Shown: positions 1 through 15,477, counted from the stretch's first letter. The stretch: DNA of 64,000 nt from Plasmodium malariae (GCF_900090045.1 NC_041786.1:3237001-3301000); one strand, 5' to 3'. Numbers and translations: made by a program. Notes: a model not told the origin generated them from the letters alone.

Positions 1-1
1 A

Positions 2-3000
2 TTTGATAAAGTTTTAAATTTTGGCCCTACTCGACCCAATGAGAGGAAAAAAAAATCGTAACAAACTTATTTTAATAAAAGAAAAAAAAAACAATAGAAA
101 GAAGCTTTTCGGGTTGTTCTTCCGTTTTTTATTTGTCCACGTGTCTAATAGTTCAATTGTTCTTTGGTTTAATTGTTCATACTCCTATTTTTTCATACGC
201 ATATTTGTTCTGTTATTTTTATCTTTCCCCTCTTCGAAGACTTTTAATTAAAAATGAAGGCAAGGAAGTCAACATTTTAATATTACCTAAGAAGCTATTT
301 AGATTTTATGAAGAAAAGGAAAAAATAGAGAAAGAAGAAAATATTATAAATTTGCTGATAAAGAAAACAGAAGATTCACAAGAAATAAAGGAAATAAAAG
401 AAAATGAAGACACTTACCATACATATAATAATGTAAAAAGCTACTCATATAATTTCCTCTTCATATACAAAAAAATAGTTAACAATTTTGAGAACTTATA
501 TTTCGAAAATGTACTACAAGATTCTTATTATTTTAAATTGAAAAATTCAGAAGAACAAAATGTCTCTTTTGCGTTCAAGTAAAAATGAGAATATACAATG
601 CATGCATTCTTCGTATCTTTGTTGTCGTAGCGCATATATATATGTGTATATACTCATACCATGTTCACGTATTTTCGTTCACCATAGAAGCAACAAAATA
701 GGTATATATGAGAAAGACTACATTATCGTAACAGACATCGAATGCAATTTCGACGAATTAGAAGATAAAGGAAAATACGATTTCATTAACTGTGGAAAAC
801 TAAACGTTTTTCAATTTTGTATTAAAGCTATGGTTGAGCCTCTATTGTTAAATTTACTACACATAAATAAAGATATAGCAGGTATTTTTGCATAAAATTT
901 TTTTATTTGATTTTTTTAGAAAAAAAAAAATAGTAAATTAGTAAAATAATAAAATACATGCTTTTACTTCAATTTATTTAGAGAACCTTTATGAGTATAA
1001 ATTATTAGAATATATAAAGAATAAAAAAAAGGACAAACTAAGTTATTTTTTTTATAGCAATTCGTTGAATTCTTTTAAATATCCTGATATTCAAGTATGA
1101 ATTTGTTCTTTTTTTTATACTCTGAATGTAGAAATTTCTTTTATCTTCTTGATTTTGTTATTGTTTGTTCAATGGAATGTCTTCTCAATTGATTTTTTTT
1201 TTTTTTAATTATACCCTTTTCCCTTTATATTATTTTTGTTTTCTCCCCCCTATTCCTTTTTAAGGTTAACAGTGGATACAGCTTCGCCGAAATAGAGATT
1301 ATAAACAATGGACTAATTGAGGTAGAAATATCCTGTGACATATACATAAAAGAAAATGATGTTAAGGAGGGAAAGCAATTTGTTTTAGATAAAGAAAATA
1401 AAGGATCATACAACTACGATGAATTGTTTGATGTGACTTTTCCATGTTGTTTATATGATAATATGTCCAAAGGAACTTGCGAGGTGAAAGAATCAAGGAA
1501 TGACGAAGGAAAGAACAAGGGAAACAAGGGAAACAAGAAAAAGATGAAGAAGAAAGGAAAATATACATGTCCAATATATGTATATCCTCGAAGTTTTGTA
1601 TTATCCTATAAAAAGAGAAAAAGAATATATGTTATTTTTAAGCCACAAGAAAAACATGAAAATTATAAAAATTATTATTTTATTTTAATTCTAAAAAATT
1701 TAACCAAGGGATCAGATGTAGATATAGAAGATTTGTTAGAAATACATAAAAACAGGAAAGAAATAAATGGTGGCTTTCCTCTAGTTTGTATTAATGAGAA
1801 TAAATTGATAAAAAATAAAAAATGGAACAAATTATTTGGAAATAATATTTCTAATTATGAAAATACATCTTCATCATATAGTGATGCCTATTCAAGTTAT
1901 TCTGAACTAAGTGAAGAAAGTCTAAAAAAAAAACAAAAAAAAAAAAAAAGTTATTTTAACAAGAAAAATAAGAAAAGAAAATTTATAAGTCTATACATGA
2001 ATTTATACGCTAATATAATTAAACCAAGTATTTATTTAAAGATGAAAAAGTTATCAGAATGTTTTTTGTTGAACCCCCTTCATTTGTATAAAACTAGTTT
2101 TACTATAAAAAATCAGAATAACTTTTATGTTAATTACTACTTTGAGAATTTAATTAATTTGAATGATTCATCAAACTGCGATAAAGACATTTTACTATAT
2201 CAAAATGAGACAAAAAATTTTAAAGAAGAGAATAAGAAAAGGATGTTGAAAAATATGGAAGAAAAAACTTCTCTTCCTGCAAATGAAATAGATCAGAATG
2301 ATGAAAATAATGATAATGACATAACAAGTAAAAAAAAAAAGCTTAACGACCTTTCGAATGACATAAAAGAGGATTGTATATGTTATTATGATTATTTTAG
2401 TTTATTAAATGATATAAAATTAATGAAAAATGAAAGAAAAAGTAATAACAACAAAGGAAAAGAAAACGTTAACGAAGGTGGACCGAATAGTAGTACATAT
2501 AACACTGAAGTAGAAAAAAACAAGGTAAATTATAAAAAAAGTATGGTAGCTATAGGAGTAGACCCAGTAGTAGATAAGAAGAACTTGAAATTTGGGAGAA
2601 ATAAAGAAGAAATAAATGTACCTGTGGAAAATGAATGTTATTATAATTTAAACAAAAAACTCATAAAATATTTTTATGAAAAAGGAAATAGTGATAGTGT
2701 TAGAGTATATGTGATGGTGAAAAACTCTGTCAATAAGGAGCTAAAAAAAGGGACATTGAAAAATGTGAAAAATGAAAGAAATGAAAAAAATTTAGAAATT
2801 GCAGCAAATTTGCAAAATGCACAAAATGAACGAAGAGAAAAGGACCAAAATAGGAATGAAAAGGTTGATGGAAGACATAAGGGAATTCTCAAAATTGAAA
2901 AAGGGGAATACTGCTTGAAACCACAGGAGAAAAAAAAAATTACTTTGTATTTTTTAGTAAACAAATATGGCTATCACGAAATAAAAATGAACATAATTTT

Positions 3001-6000
3001 TTATATGGGTAATTATAAAATAAAAAAGAAAGTAAAAGGAAGCATATTAACTAAATGCAAAGGGGTGAATATTGATAAAGAAAGTCTTGTCTTCAAAAAT
3101 AGTTATTCGCATTATTGTTTTTATAATGTAATAAAGATAAACAATTTAGATAAAGATTTAAAATTAATAAACATTAGTGATTTTGGTAATAACAAATATG
3201 GTTTTATATCTTTATATATTCTTTATTTGTATGCCTTTAAGTATAAGGGGAAAAAACAGAATAACATAATAAAGTGTACAGACCTACTAAATAACTTCAA
3301 AACAAATTTTTACAACTTTTTGGAAAATGAATTAGATAAGAACCACATTAAAAAAAAGAATAATTTGTATAATTGTATTATTTGTAAATGTTTTTTTAAA
3401 TACGATAGTTGCATTGATTGTTTTAAAAGTATGTTTTCGAATTGCAATGATAGGAAACCTCATTTCTATTATTTCAACAAAGAAAAATATATAGTACAAG
3501 ATTTGGAAAAATTTAATAATATAGAACAAGAATCATTTAATGAAGTTCATTTTAATAAATATTTTAAAAACATTTATAAATATCACAGAAATAAAAATGT
3601 GTATATACATAATAGCGATATAGAATATAAGACTCATTTTGTTGTATACCCTTCGAGCCTACTATTGCTCCCATTGAGAGAAACCTTTTTCCTCTTTTTT
3701 TTCTTTTTCTCTCATGTAGGAAGTATAAGCCTACATCTTAACGTAATGACATACGAAATAGGCAATATGTAATATGCAACATGTAGCACTAAGCACGTAT
3801 CGCGTATCATATATAGCGCTATAAATAATAAAATAATAGGAATAAGAATTTAACATATAGCAAAATGCACAAATGAATAAAAAGGAAACACAGTCAAAAA
3901 TGAAGCTGTAAAATGTTAAGGCAATACTAGTACATCATTTTGACAAAATCCAACTAATTCTTAATCGTGTTGGTGTGGATGCAATTTTTATTGTTATTTT
4001 ATTTTTTTTTTTTCTATTTTTAATTTCCTTTTAGGTGAACTGGAATGCATTTAAGAAAAATATTTTAATAGAAGGAGAAAGCAAAAACCAGAATATAATA
4101 ATAAAGTGTGAAAAGAAAGGTCATGGTGAAAAGTCTGATATGAAAAAAGAGAAGAAGAGAAAGAAAGAAATTGACGAAAAGGGGGAAGAATATTATATCG
4201 GAATATGTAGTGATGTTTTATACTTAAATGTGGAGAATTTAAATGAACTTGAAATTTCTTATCACTTTTGTGAAGAGGAAAACAATACATTTGAGTACAA
4301 TTATCATAAAAAGAAATATGTATTAATTAATAATTGTGACCCGGAATTGACATACTACTACAAAGATTTTGATTCCTTTATGAAAATTAATAGTATAAAA
4401 AATGTTTCATTAGAGTATTGTTCAGGAGGTAAAAGAAGAACATATGATAAAAAATGTTATCAGACTAATCAAAAGAGTAAAGCAGAAGTTGTTCAGAATG
4501 ATAGTTATGTAAACGAAGAAGGTAGTAAAAAAAATGTAATTCATGGATGCATTATCATGTCTGATCCTAATATAAATAAAATAAAGGGAAAAGAAAGTAA
4601 AAAACACGAATTTAGGTTATTGATATTTCATGACGATGATGTTACTAAAAACAAAAATTTCATAAAATTAAAGTTCTCCATAAATTTAAAATATTTTGAA
4701 TATCGTGAAATTATAAAAGTGAATTCACGCTTTTATGTACATACATTTGACTTTATTTTAATAAATGAAAACAATTTATTGTTATCTTTATTTAACTATA
4801 TGAAAAAGGCTATGTGCGACTCGAAATCTAGGGAAATGGGAAACACATGTGCTGATGATGAAAAAAACATATATTTAAGAGAAATAGCGGAAAAAGTGGG
4901 AGAAGTAGAAAGTAAAGACATTTCTGAATCATTTGTGAATGAAATGATGGAAGAATTAAATTTTATAAAAGTGGTAGATGATAAGAATATATCTAGTAGT
5001 AGTAATAAAACGATAACAGAAAATTTTAAAGAAATAAACAAATTTTTTAACATTAATTTGGATGAAAATATTTTAAAAAAATTTGGAAGTTTTATTAACC
5101 AAATGAGGTCAGAATTCGCTGAAAATATGGAATTCTGTAAAAAAATAAAAACAAATAGGGAACGCAACTTAAGTAATGAAATTGAAAACTTTGGAGGAGA
5201 TACAAATGACAGAGTAACGGAATATAAAAGTTATGGTTGCGAAGTGACTATTGATGAGTCAGCTTTTATTGTTAATGACAATAGTGGTGGTAATAATAAT
5301 GAGAGTGATACAGAAAAATTGATAAATCAAAAGATATCAAAACTTATATGGGTACACACCCTCCTACAGCGCTTAAGCAATAACATAGGTTGTGATTTTA
5401 TCGATTTCGTAAAGAGGAATAAATGCGAACTGCACTACAACTATGAAAAAGGGGACGCTATAATCGAAGAAGCAGAAGCAGAAGTGGAAGTGGAAGTGGA
5501 AGAAGAAGAAGAAGAAGAAGTGAAAGATATAGATGCAGTTAAAAATGAAAAGGGAAAAAAAAAAGTAAAGGAAAAGGGGAAGAAAAAGAAAAAAGAAAAA
5601 GAGAAGGAAAAGGAAAAGGTAGCGGGAAAAGGTACACACAGTGGTACCATAAATTTGTATAAAAACTACTATTACGACGTAAAAAACGAAAGTGACATCA
5701 TATATATAATTATAAGTAACAAAAATAAATATAATTTAAACTTGAGTTTGAGTTCTAATAATTACATAAACGATACTATAAACGAAATATTTCATTACAG
5801 CATAAACAGTTTAATTACAAATAAGGAATGGAATGGAATTTCTGATTTTATCAATGATTATAAGTTAAATAAAAAAGAGTGTATAAGTTGTAAGAACATA
5901 AACTTGGAGAAATTAAATTATGAGAATTACAATAAACTAAAGCACATAATTGCTAAATATAAAGACAAAAACGAAGACTATTATTATAATTACTTGAACA

Positions 6001-7065
6001 AAATATTAAATGAAAAGAATGAATATTGTTTAAACTTAAAAAATAATTTCTCCTTAGATTTTTTCCCCTTTGATAGTATTGTAAATTCTATGAAAAGTTC
6101 ATTTATAAAACTTTATATACACACGGACAACATTAATTTATACACGGATAAAATAACATTGAACTTAAGCAAACGTGAAAGCATTTGTAAAATATCCATT
6201 ATTTCACAGATAAAATCATTACATTTATTAAGTCATCATAAAATTACAAAAAGAGGTGATGCATGTATATTTATTAACTCTATTTTCGTAAATAAGGAAA
6301 TTTTAAAAAAATATGAGGAATTAAGCAAACATGAAAGAAGTGAAGAAGTAGAAAAAATATGTAAATGTTTTTATGAAATATTAAAACCATTTGAAATTAC
6401 AATATTTAATTCGTGCAATTTGAGGAAAAGCATTACATGGAACTTTAATAAAATTTCCTACTTTTGCAATAAAAAGAATAGAAGCGTAAAACAGGACACA
6501 GGAGTTGCGGAAGTTGAAGAATTTGAAGGAGCTGAAGAAGTTAATCAGGTTAAACTAGGAAAAGTCGCACGAAAAGAATACAAGAAAGGAGGGGGAAGCA
6601 ACATAAGTCCTAATGGAAAATACACAAATATAAATAGTGATGTAACTAGGGAAAACATGTCCTGTTCTTCTGAAAGCACGGATATTACTGATGAGAATTG
6701 TGAAATAAGAATTGAGAATTCGAGTAACTATATGAATAAAAAGGAGAAAAAAAAAGTGAAAATACATTTGGAAAATATATTACATAAAGAAGGGAATCAT
6801 TTGTATAGAGTCATCTGTAGTTACAATTATCTTCATCATATTGACACAAATAATGAAATTAAAAATAAGTCATCTTGTAATATTTTAAATGAAGGTTTAA
6901 GAGGGCAATTATCTCTTCATTTTTATTTATCTATAAATATTGAGAAACCTAGAATAATGCTATTATGCAACAGTAAAATGTAATGAAAAAAGAAAAATTT
7001 AATAAATATAGGAACGTATAAGTGAAGGATGTACATATAAAAAGGGCAAATAAATAAATAAATTA

Positions 7066-7096
<31 letters not shown>

Positions 7097-8917
7097 CATG
7101 TACATGTAGATAGGAGAATAAACCAACAGACAAAGAATAAGCAGCGATAAGCTCAAAAGAATAATTAGCAGTTTTACAAAATAGTTATGCAAAGAAAGTA
7201 ATCCTTACAAGTGAATTGTATATATTATCGTTATTTCATATTTTTTTTCTCTTTACTATTTTTTTGTTTCTGCGCAGTTCTCATGATAAAAGAGTAAAAT
7301 TTGATTTCAATTATTTCAACAAAAAGGCTTACAAAAGAATTGACAAAATGTATAAAAATCAGGCTATTAATGACATATTATATGAAGATGTTAACAAAAT
7401 AAATGCATATTTTGATCAAACATTTTTGAAAAACAAAAAATTGAGTTTATATTTTATAAATCAACAAGATATACATCTTTATACGTACATATACATGAAA
7501 AAATTTTTTGAGATAAAAAATATTTATATAGATTTTGAAGAATTTGATCATTCAAATACTAGAATAGTAAGATATATACTTGTAATTATGAATGACTATT
7601 TGCTTTATATATAGCATATACGATTTTATCTGACATAGCTAGCGGTTCTTATTTTACATTTATAATTTTTTTTGTTTATCTAGGGGTTTAGAATGTCGTA
7701 ACGTGCATACACACATACGTAAACATGAACATATATATATATATATATATATATATTTGTATATATGTATACACATCTGCAGAATTCAGCAAGTGATTGC
7801 ACTTTATCATTATTATTATATATATTTTTTTTCCAGTATCACATAAAAAGTAAAAGCCGAGTGTGCATAAACTTAGAAATAAATGAATTGAAGTTTAAAA
7901 ATGAGATAAAAAATAACACTAATCATAATATGTCCTTGACAAATAAATTAGATAAGAAATACATATACGAGGATTTTTTAACATTTCAGTATTTAACAAG
8001 TAAAAATCAGCAAATGTTTTGTATTGAGTGTCATTACAATGTATCCTTTTTAATTATGAAGGAGAATATGCACATATTTCAAGAATTTAATTACTTAAAT
8101 AGAAAAAACCAAAAAATGGAACACTGTAAAGAGCTAAATGAGATTGAGAATAATATTTGCGATAAAATAAAAAGGGGAAGAATGATATATAATGAAATTG
8201 AAATGAGAAACAATGTATACTTTGTTTATTTTAGATTTCATGAATTAAAAATGTATAAATTTTGTCTGTTTTTATTTAACACGACAAAAATTCCTGCCAT
8301 CTGGGCTGTAAAAGAGGAGGATTCTTCGAGTGATGTATTATTTAGAAAAAAGAAAAAAAGAAAGGAAAATTAAACAAAAACAAAAAGAAAAATACAACAA
8401 AAAAAGAAACATTTTCTTTTTTCAAATCACCATGAAAAATCATTATGAACAAATCTGTTCTAACTATGAATTACTGCACTAGCATTTTTATAAAGGAAAT
8501 AAAGAACAATGAACTTTTTTTTCTTTTTTTTTTCCCCTGCAATACAGAGTTCTTGCGTACTCAAAAAAGAAGATGACAACATATTTCGTTTCAGCAAAAC
8601 GAAAGATATTTTATTTGGAAAAACATATGACGTCGATAATACTAGCTCTGGAAAAGACGAAGAAAGAAAAAATCCCTTCCTATTTCCTGATTATATAATA
8701 GTAACGTTTACGTAAGTCAGCTTTTCTTTTTTCCTTTTTTTTTTTGCATCATGCACTTATTTTATGCCTACATTTCTAAATTTTTGAATACAGGCCAATA
8801 AATAAAGGCGATGTAACTAAAAAATACAGCATTCACGTTGCAGATAGTGAAAAGATAGATTTTTATTTAAAAGGAGTTTATATAAAAAAAAATGATGAAC
8901 AAATTGAAAATTGTTAA
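2..8917 (+). CDS. Large multi-exon protein with ASH/MSP-like (HYDIN-type) domains, 5' end outside the window
   Basis: Ten exons join in phase: 2-57, 240-578, 688-881, 982-1094, 1265-3742, 4035-6979, 7278-7566, 7837-8334, 8548-8711 and 8794-8917, about 2,400 codons here. The gene begins upstream. Several segments look like the beta-sandwich found in HYDIN, CFAP and major sperm protein families. Exons 1-2 give LNFGPTRPNERKKKSLLIKN, matching the family pattern of FG, a basic turn, then a strand ending in N. Exon 4 starts with FAEIEIINNGLIEVEISC. Exons 8-9 give ILFGKTY, later TFTPINKGDV, then IDFYLKG. Between the domains are long Lys/Asn/Glu-rich spacers, including a Glu/Val then Lys run near 5461-5640. 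In other eukaryotes such proteins are usually axonemal or centrosomal; in Plasmodium that would suggest the male gamete, which is inference. The exon 7 donor is ambiguous: a GT at 8308 is also in phase. Confidence 0.75.
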
Positions 8918-9368
8918 AGTTTCATAGGACAAAAAAATTAATGTATATAAATAATGTAATTAAAACTGGAATAAAAAAAAGAATAATAAATAACAAAATA
9001 AAACGTCAGGCAAAAATTAAAGGGTAAGTGTTTATTTAAAATGGAAAATAAACAGGTAATATACGCAGAATGAACAAGATTAATCAAAAATATTAAATAA
9101 ACCAAATGAACAAAACAGTTTTTTTATTATTTCACGAAATTTCAAAAAACTTCGCATGCAATAAAAAAAAATAAAAGAGCGCATGTATAACATGAATATG
9201 GATATTTTTTTTTTTCTGTTTCCCTTCACATACAAATATTATAAAAATTACCTTTTTTTTATTCAAATTTTGCAGAAAAGAGATTATTTCATTAATGACT
9301 ATTAACTTTTAGTTATAATAATTTTTTGGTGGTCAATTTATCTGTTAAGCTACGTGATATATTAATTC
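8918..9368. other. Intergenic region between convergent genes
   Basis: This AT-rich gap separates the 3' ends of the ASH-domain gene and SF3A1, so it should hold both 3' UTRs and polyadenylation sites. I see no ORF of note. A TCGCATGCAAT stretch near 9152 contains a GCATGC core, but its position between two 3' ends gives no reason to call it a promoter element. Confidence 0.6.
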
Positions 9369-11225
9369 TTAATTTCTTCTTTGCTTTTTATTTTTTTGAA
9401 TATTCCCTTCTTTTTTTCCTTTATCATCATTTTGAGGATAATGCGCCATGGATGGTCCTGGCAAAATTTTGTTGTAAATATTATGAATATAGCTGTAGAC
9501 ATCTTCATTTTTATTACTGTTTGCATTTTTAGTGTTTTTTTTATTTTCATTTGATGTATGTTCATTAATTTCTTCGTCAATAGATCCAAAAAGATCTGGT
9601 CTGTTAATAACAAAAAGAGATAAATTTCCTTCAATATCCTCAAGAGGTGTGAAAGACGCTTCCTTCTTTGCCCTCTCATATAATTTGTCTTTTTGTTCTT
9701 TCCACTGTGGGTCCAATAATAATGTTTTCAGATGTTTCGTCATATCATTTATATCAATTGGTTGATTTGTTATTGGGCATAAATGCATATTTTCATTATT
9801 TATTCTATGTTTCTTGGATTTTTCGTAATTCTTTACGACAATAATTTTTTCTTCATTTTCATCATCATCATCAACAACTTGAATATTATCATCTTTAATT
9901 TCTTCCTTATTCAGTGATTCATTATCATTATCTTCTTTATTTTTGTCCAATTTATCAAGTTTGTGTCCTTTTTGTTGTTCTTTGATATCCTTTTTACTAG
10001 TAATAATATTATCATCCTTTTCTGAGGAACTTTCTTTCGATTCTTCTGCTGCATCATGCGTATATTTATTTCTTAGTTTAGTTATCTCTGTATCTTCTTC
10101 TTCCTCTACTTCCCCTTTATCTGTATCGTGTTTATCTTCTTCTTCCACTCCTTCCATATCTTCTCCTTCATCTATTACTTTACTTACATTATTCGCGTGA
10201 TAATAAATATTATCTATTTTTTCCAAATTAGTATATTTTTTATCCGTATCGAATAATTGATTTAATACATAATTTTCGACATTATTAAAATCGATTGACT
10301 GTGGCAAATATTCAATATTTTCGTCAAAGTTAATTGTTTCTACAACGGAGAAACTTACCCAATCATAAAATGTGTCACATTTTGTTTTTTCTTCAATTTT
10401 TCTTTCTTCTTCTTCTTTTTTTTTCATATTATGGTTATAAATACTATAAGAATAATTTAGAATATCACTTTTGTTGTTTGAATATTTTTTTATTTTATCT
10501 ATTATATCTGTATTTGGAAGTAAGCACTTTACATAGATGTCAATAAGTTTAGAAAAGAAATTAAAGTACAAATTATTTGCTCTTAAAAAATCATACTGAT
10601 TATTATTTTTTTCTCTTTCTATAAGTTCATTTAGGAATTTATTTCCGTTTCTTGCAACAAACAATGCTGTTGTTTTAATTAAATCAACATCTACTGAACT
10701 GATAAATGGAGATATAATTGTATATATGTCTTCCTTTATTTCTATTTTTTCTTCTTGGTTTTGTATTCCTTCTTCTTCTGCTTGATCATCTATTGAGTAG
10801 ATAATTTTATTTTTCTCTTTTTTATTGTCTTCTTTTACAAAATCACATATCTTTAAAATGTGTTCATTATTAGTAGATTTATTTAAGTCTTCTCTTTTTT
10901 TTATCTCCATAATAGCCTTAGGAATTATCTTCCTTTCTTCTGCACCTAGAAATAACTCATGTAACTTATATTGATAATAAAAAAAATAAGGATGCGTAGG
11001 GTTTATAAAGCCAAACTGTTTTTCTTTTTCTTTATATATTTTCTGTTCGAATATTCTTCCATTTTTTTTAACAAAAGCAGCTGTTTTATCAATAACACCT
11101 TTCATACTACTTGGTGGCAGAATCATTTCGCTCTCTAAAAATTCTAGCCTTTTGGTCATAATTTCTTGATCCTTAACATTTACATTTTCATCAAATATGC
11201 TTCCCTTAACTATAACTTTAGCCAT
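9369..11225 (-). CDS. SF3A1: Splicing factor 3A subunit 1 (PRP21 homologue)
   Basis: This is a single-exon gene of 618 residues. SF3A1 is part of the SF3a complex of the U2 snRNP, which helps form the pre-spliceosome in the nucleus. Two SURP modules are visible: residues about 45-90 (VIDKTAAFVKKNGRIFE then HPYFFYYQYKL) and about 178-230 (TTALFVARNGNKF then LYFNFFSKL). The PRP21 core follows near residue 290 with YDWVSFSVVETINFDE. After an acidic, Lys/Glu/Asp-rich linker comes CPITNQPIDINDMTKHLK and LLLDPQWKEQKDK, the segment that corresponds to the INPVTGEKI region of human SF3A1, then DIEGNLSLFVINRPDLFG. The protein ends soon after PGPSMAHYP and lacks the C-terminal ubiquitin-like domain of the human protein. 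The ATG at 11225 begins MAKVIVKGSIFD; no upstream exon is needed. Confidence 0.93.
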   Translation of the reverse strand: MAKVIVKGSIFDENVNVKDQEIMTKRLEFLESEMILPPSSMKGVIDKTAAFVKKNGRIFEQKIYKEKEKQFGFINPTHPYFFYYQYKLHELFLGAEERKIIPKAIMEIKKREDLNKSTNNEHILKICDFVKEDNKKEKNKIIYSIDDQAEEEGIQNQEEKIEIKEDIYTIISPFISSVDVDLIKTTALFVARNGNKFLNELIEREKNNNQYDFLRANNLYFNFFSKLIDIYVKCLLPNTDIIDKIKKYSNNKSDILNYSYSIYNHNMKKKEEEERKIEEKTKCDTFYDWVSFSVVETINFDENIEYLPQSIDFNNVENYVLNQLFDTDKKYTNLEKIDNIYYHANNVSKVIDEGEDMEGVEEEDKHDTDKGEVEEEEDTEITKLRNKYTHDAAEESKESSSEKDDNIITSKKDIKEQQKGHKLDKLDKNKEDNDNESLNKEEIKDDNIQVVDDDDENEEKIIVVKNYEKSKKHRINNENMHLCPITNQPIDINDMTKHLKTLLLDPQWKEQKDKLYERAKKEASFTPLEDIEGNLSLFVINRPDLFGSIDEEINEHTSNENKKNTKNANSNKNEDVYSYIHNIYNKILPGPSMAHYPQNDDKGKKEGNIQKNKKQRRN

Positions 11226-11689
11226 TTCTCCTTGTATTACTATGCAGTAAGAGTATTTCTTGCTTTACTTTGATTTGCGTTTAATTTTCATTTATTCTAT
11301 TCTCTATACTCTTTTTTAAATTATTTATATGATTTCACAATATAAGTAATATTTATTACTACATAATATTAAAAAAAATTATCAATTTTTCTACTTTTCT
11401 AAGTTCAATTAATTTTTTTCTACACAATTTGTTAATTAATCCTTCTCTGTTACTTTTGTATTTTTAAATAGAAAATACATTCATCAAATTCTATTTTTAA
11501 AGCAAGATCATTCTGATTAATATTTGCATATATATATATGTGCAAATTATATATTATATGTTTTTTATACGATTATTCTTTTTTTTTCTTTTTGAAGGTT
11601 TTCCCAATTTGCTTTTCATTTAATTACACAGTAATTTTTCTACATTTAAATTAGTTTAAATTCTTTTTTTCTATTTATATATACTAAGA

Positions 11690-11837
11690 GATCGCCTCGG
11701 GATATTGATAAAATTTCACTAAATGAAATCTATGATTTTACTAATTTTAAAAGGAGCACGTCGGTAACTAACATACTGCTTAAACATAATACATATAAAA
11801 TAATTTTAAAGGTATTCTTATGTAAAGGAGATTTTAG
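11690..11837 (+). other. Possible unassigned exon or structured RNA
   Basis: The plus strand is open here and reads RSPRDIDKISLNEIYDFT and, further on, TSVTNILLKHNTYKIILKV, ending KGDF before a GTAAAA donor at 11838. A pyrimidine-rich tract and TACTAAG precede 11690. Codons such as TCG, CCT, CGG and GGA are rare in noncoding DNA this AT-rich. No in-frame ATG is present and I could not find phase-consistent partner exons with confidence; AAG at 11863 would leave an intron of only about 26 bases. The stretch also holds a short hairpin, ATTTCACTAAATGAAAT. It may be an exon of an unannotated gene, a decayed gene or a noncoding RNA. Confidence 0.3.
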
Positions 11838-12481
11838 GTAAAAATAAAAATAAAAAAAAATTAAGTATAAATTCACATTTTGGACATGTACGTAACTTAA
11901 TTTTAATAATTCCAAATGTTCATATGATTTTATTTTTTATCCATTAACAAAACACGTCAATAGTTAAATACATGTACGAAGTATTTTATTACTGGTATAA
12001 TACATATACTTAATATACATATGCTCCTAAATTAAACAGAAAAATATGAATTACCAAAAATTGTAAATTTTATTTTTATTGACCATTTAAAAAATAGATG
12101 ATCAGAAAAAAACTTTTTCATTAAAATGTATAGTAAAATACGAAAAAATTAAATGATATTAATATATACCCCCATAATACATTTAATGCGAAAAGAACAA
12201 AACAAGGAGAAAATGGAATACGCATATAACTTAATTTATGTACATTTATGAATACATAATATTATTGTATGCATATATTTGTGTTTAATGTTTTTCTTTT
12301 TTTCTTTTTTTGCGGAGTTTTTTTAAGAATTTAAAAAAAAAGAGAAAGCAATAATATATTTTTATTCCATGAGAATATTCATTTTGCAAAATTTTTTGTA
12401 AAATATTTACGTTATTGTTTTATAGTCATTTTTAATTTTATGACATTAACATATATATTTATTAAGGATAATTGATTGTTC

Positions 12482-12598
12482 ACATATATATATAAATATA
12501 TATGTATGTATGTATATATGCATGTATATATGTATATATGTATGTATATATGTATGTATATATGTATGTATATATATATTTATAAATATATATATATT
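12482..12598. repeat. TATG/TATA microsatellite
   Basis: Mixed units of TATG and TATA run for about 115 bases upstream of VMP1. Both strands are open across it and would encode only Tyr/Ile/Cys/Val or Tyr/Ile/His/Thr runs, so the ORFs here are repeat artefacts. Confidence 0.8.
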
Positions 12599-13086
12599 AC
12601 ATTTTAGGAGGAAGTATGTAAGAATAATAAGTGAATATTTTTTATGTTCATCTCTTTTTCCATTCATCTGTAAACATTTATTTCCGATGTAAATAAGTAT
12701 ATATATATATAATTATGTACTAAATTTTTCAATATAGATATTTTTTTTAATTACGCAGTTTTTGCTAACAAATATAATTGTATCCACACATTTGTTATGG
12801 TATTACATTGTGTTGATTTTTTAATTTATCAAAAGAAATAGTAATAAAAATAATATATTTTACACGCAGCATAAGGAACATAAAAGCACAAGTTTACATA
12901 ATGTGACATTTTTTTTTATTTTTTTTAGCAACATATTTTTAAAAAGGAAAAGTATTTTAAAAATAAATAAAAGAAAGATATATATATATTTATTTATTTT
13001 TGTTTTAGTAAATGAATTTTTTTTATTTCCTTATTTAATTTTTTTTTTAATATTAATACATGTATATATAAGATTTATAAATAAGG

Positions 13087-15190
<2,104 letters not shown>

Positions 15191-15477
15191 TGATATGTAA
15201 TTTAGAATAAATGGAATATTTATAAATACATTTTAATAATACCTTTAGTTATTTGTAATAAGTTAGAAGTTAAAATACATATGTATGTATGCATATAGTG
15301 TATATATGTATTTTATGAAGTACATACTATTTAAAAAGAAAGGAAAAAAGTAATTTATTTGGTCAAATATGAGATTATGCAAATGTGGATTACCTTAAGT
15401 CCTTTTTTTTTCACATATATTTATATATACGAATTTGTGTTCATATGTCTGCATAAGTATGCATATATAGGAATTGT

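Larger units (their letters stand above)
11226..13086. other. Divergent intergenic region between SF3A1 and VMP1
   Basis: This 1.9-kb stretch lies between the start of SF3A1 (minus) and the start of VMP1 (plus), so it should contain both promoters. Most is simple AT sequence. It also holds a compositionally distinct island near 11685-11915 and a TATG/TATA repeat near 12482-12598, both listed separately. I found no complete gene. Confidence 0.6.

Noticed and set aside
595..606. TGCATGCAT site as an AP2 element
   Set aside because: It lies inside an intron of the ASH-domain gene, far from any start codon, and the core occurs often by chance.
5373..5650. Minus-strand ORFs rich in Phe and Ser
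   Set aside because: They mirror the Glu/Val/Lys-rich coding run of the plus-strand ASH-domain gene and have no start or domain of their own.
12446..12692. Overlapping ORFs on both strands
   Set aside because: Both are translations of the TATG/TATA microsatellite and contain little else.
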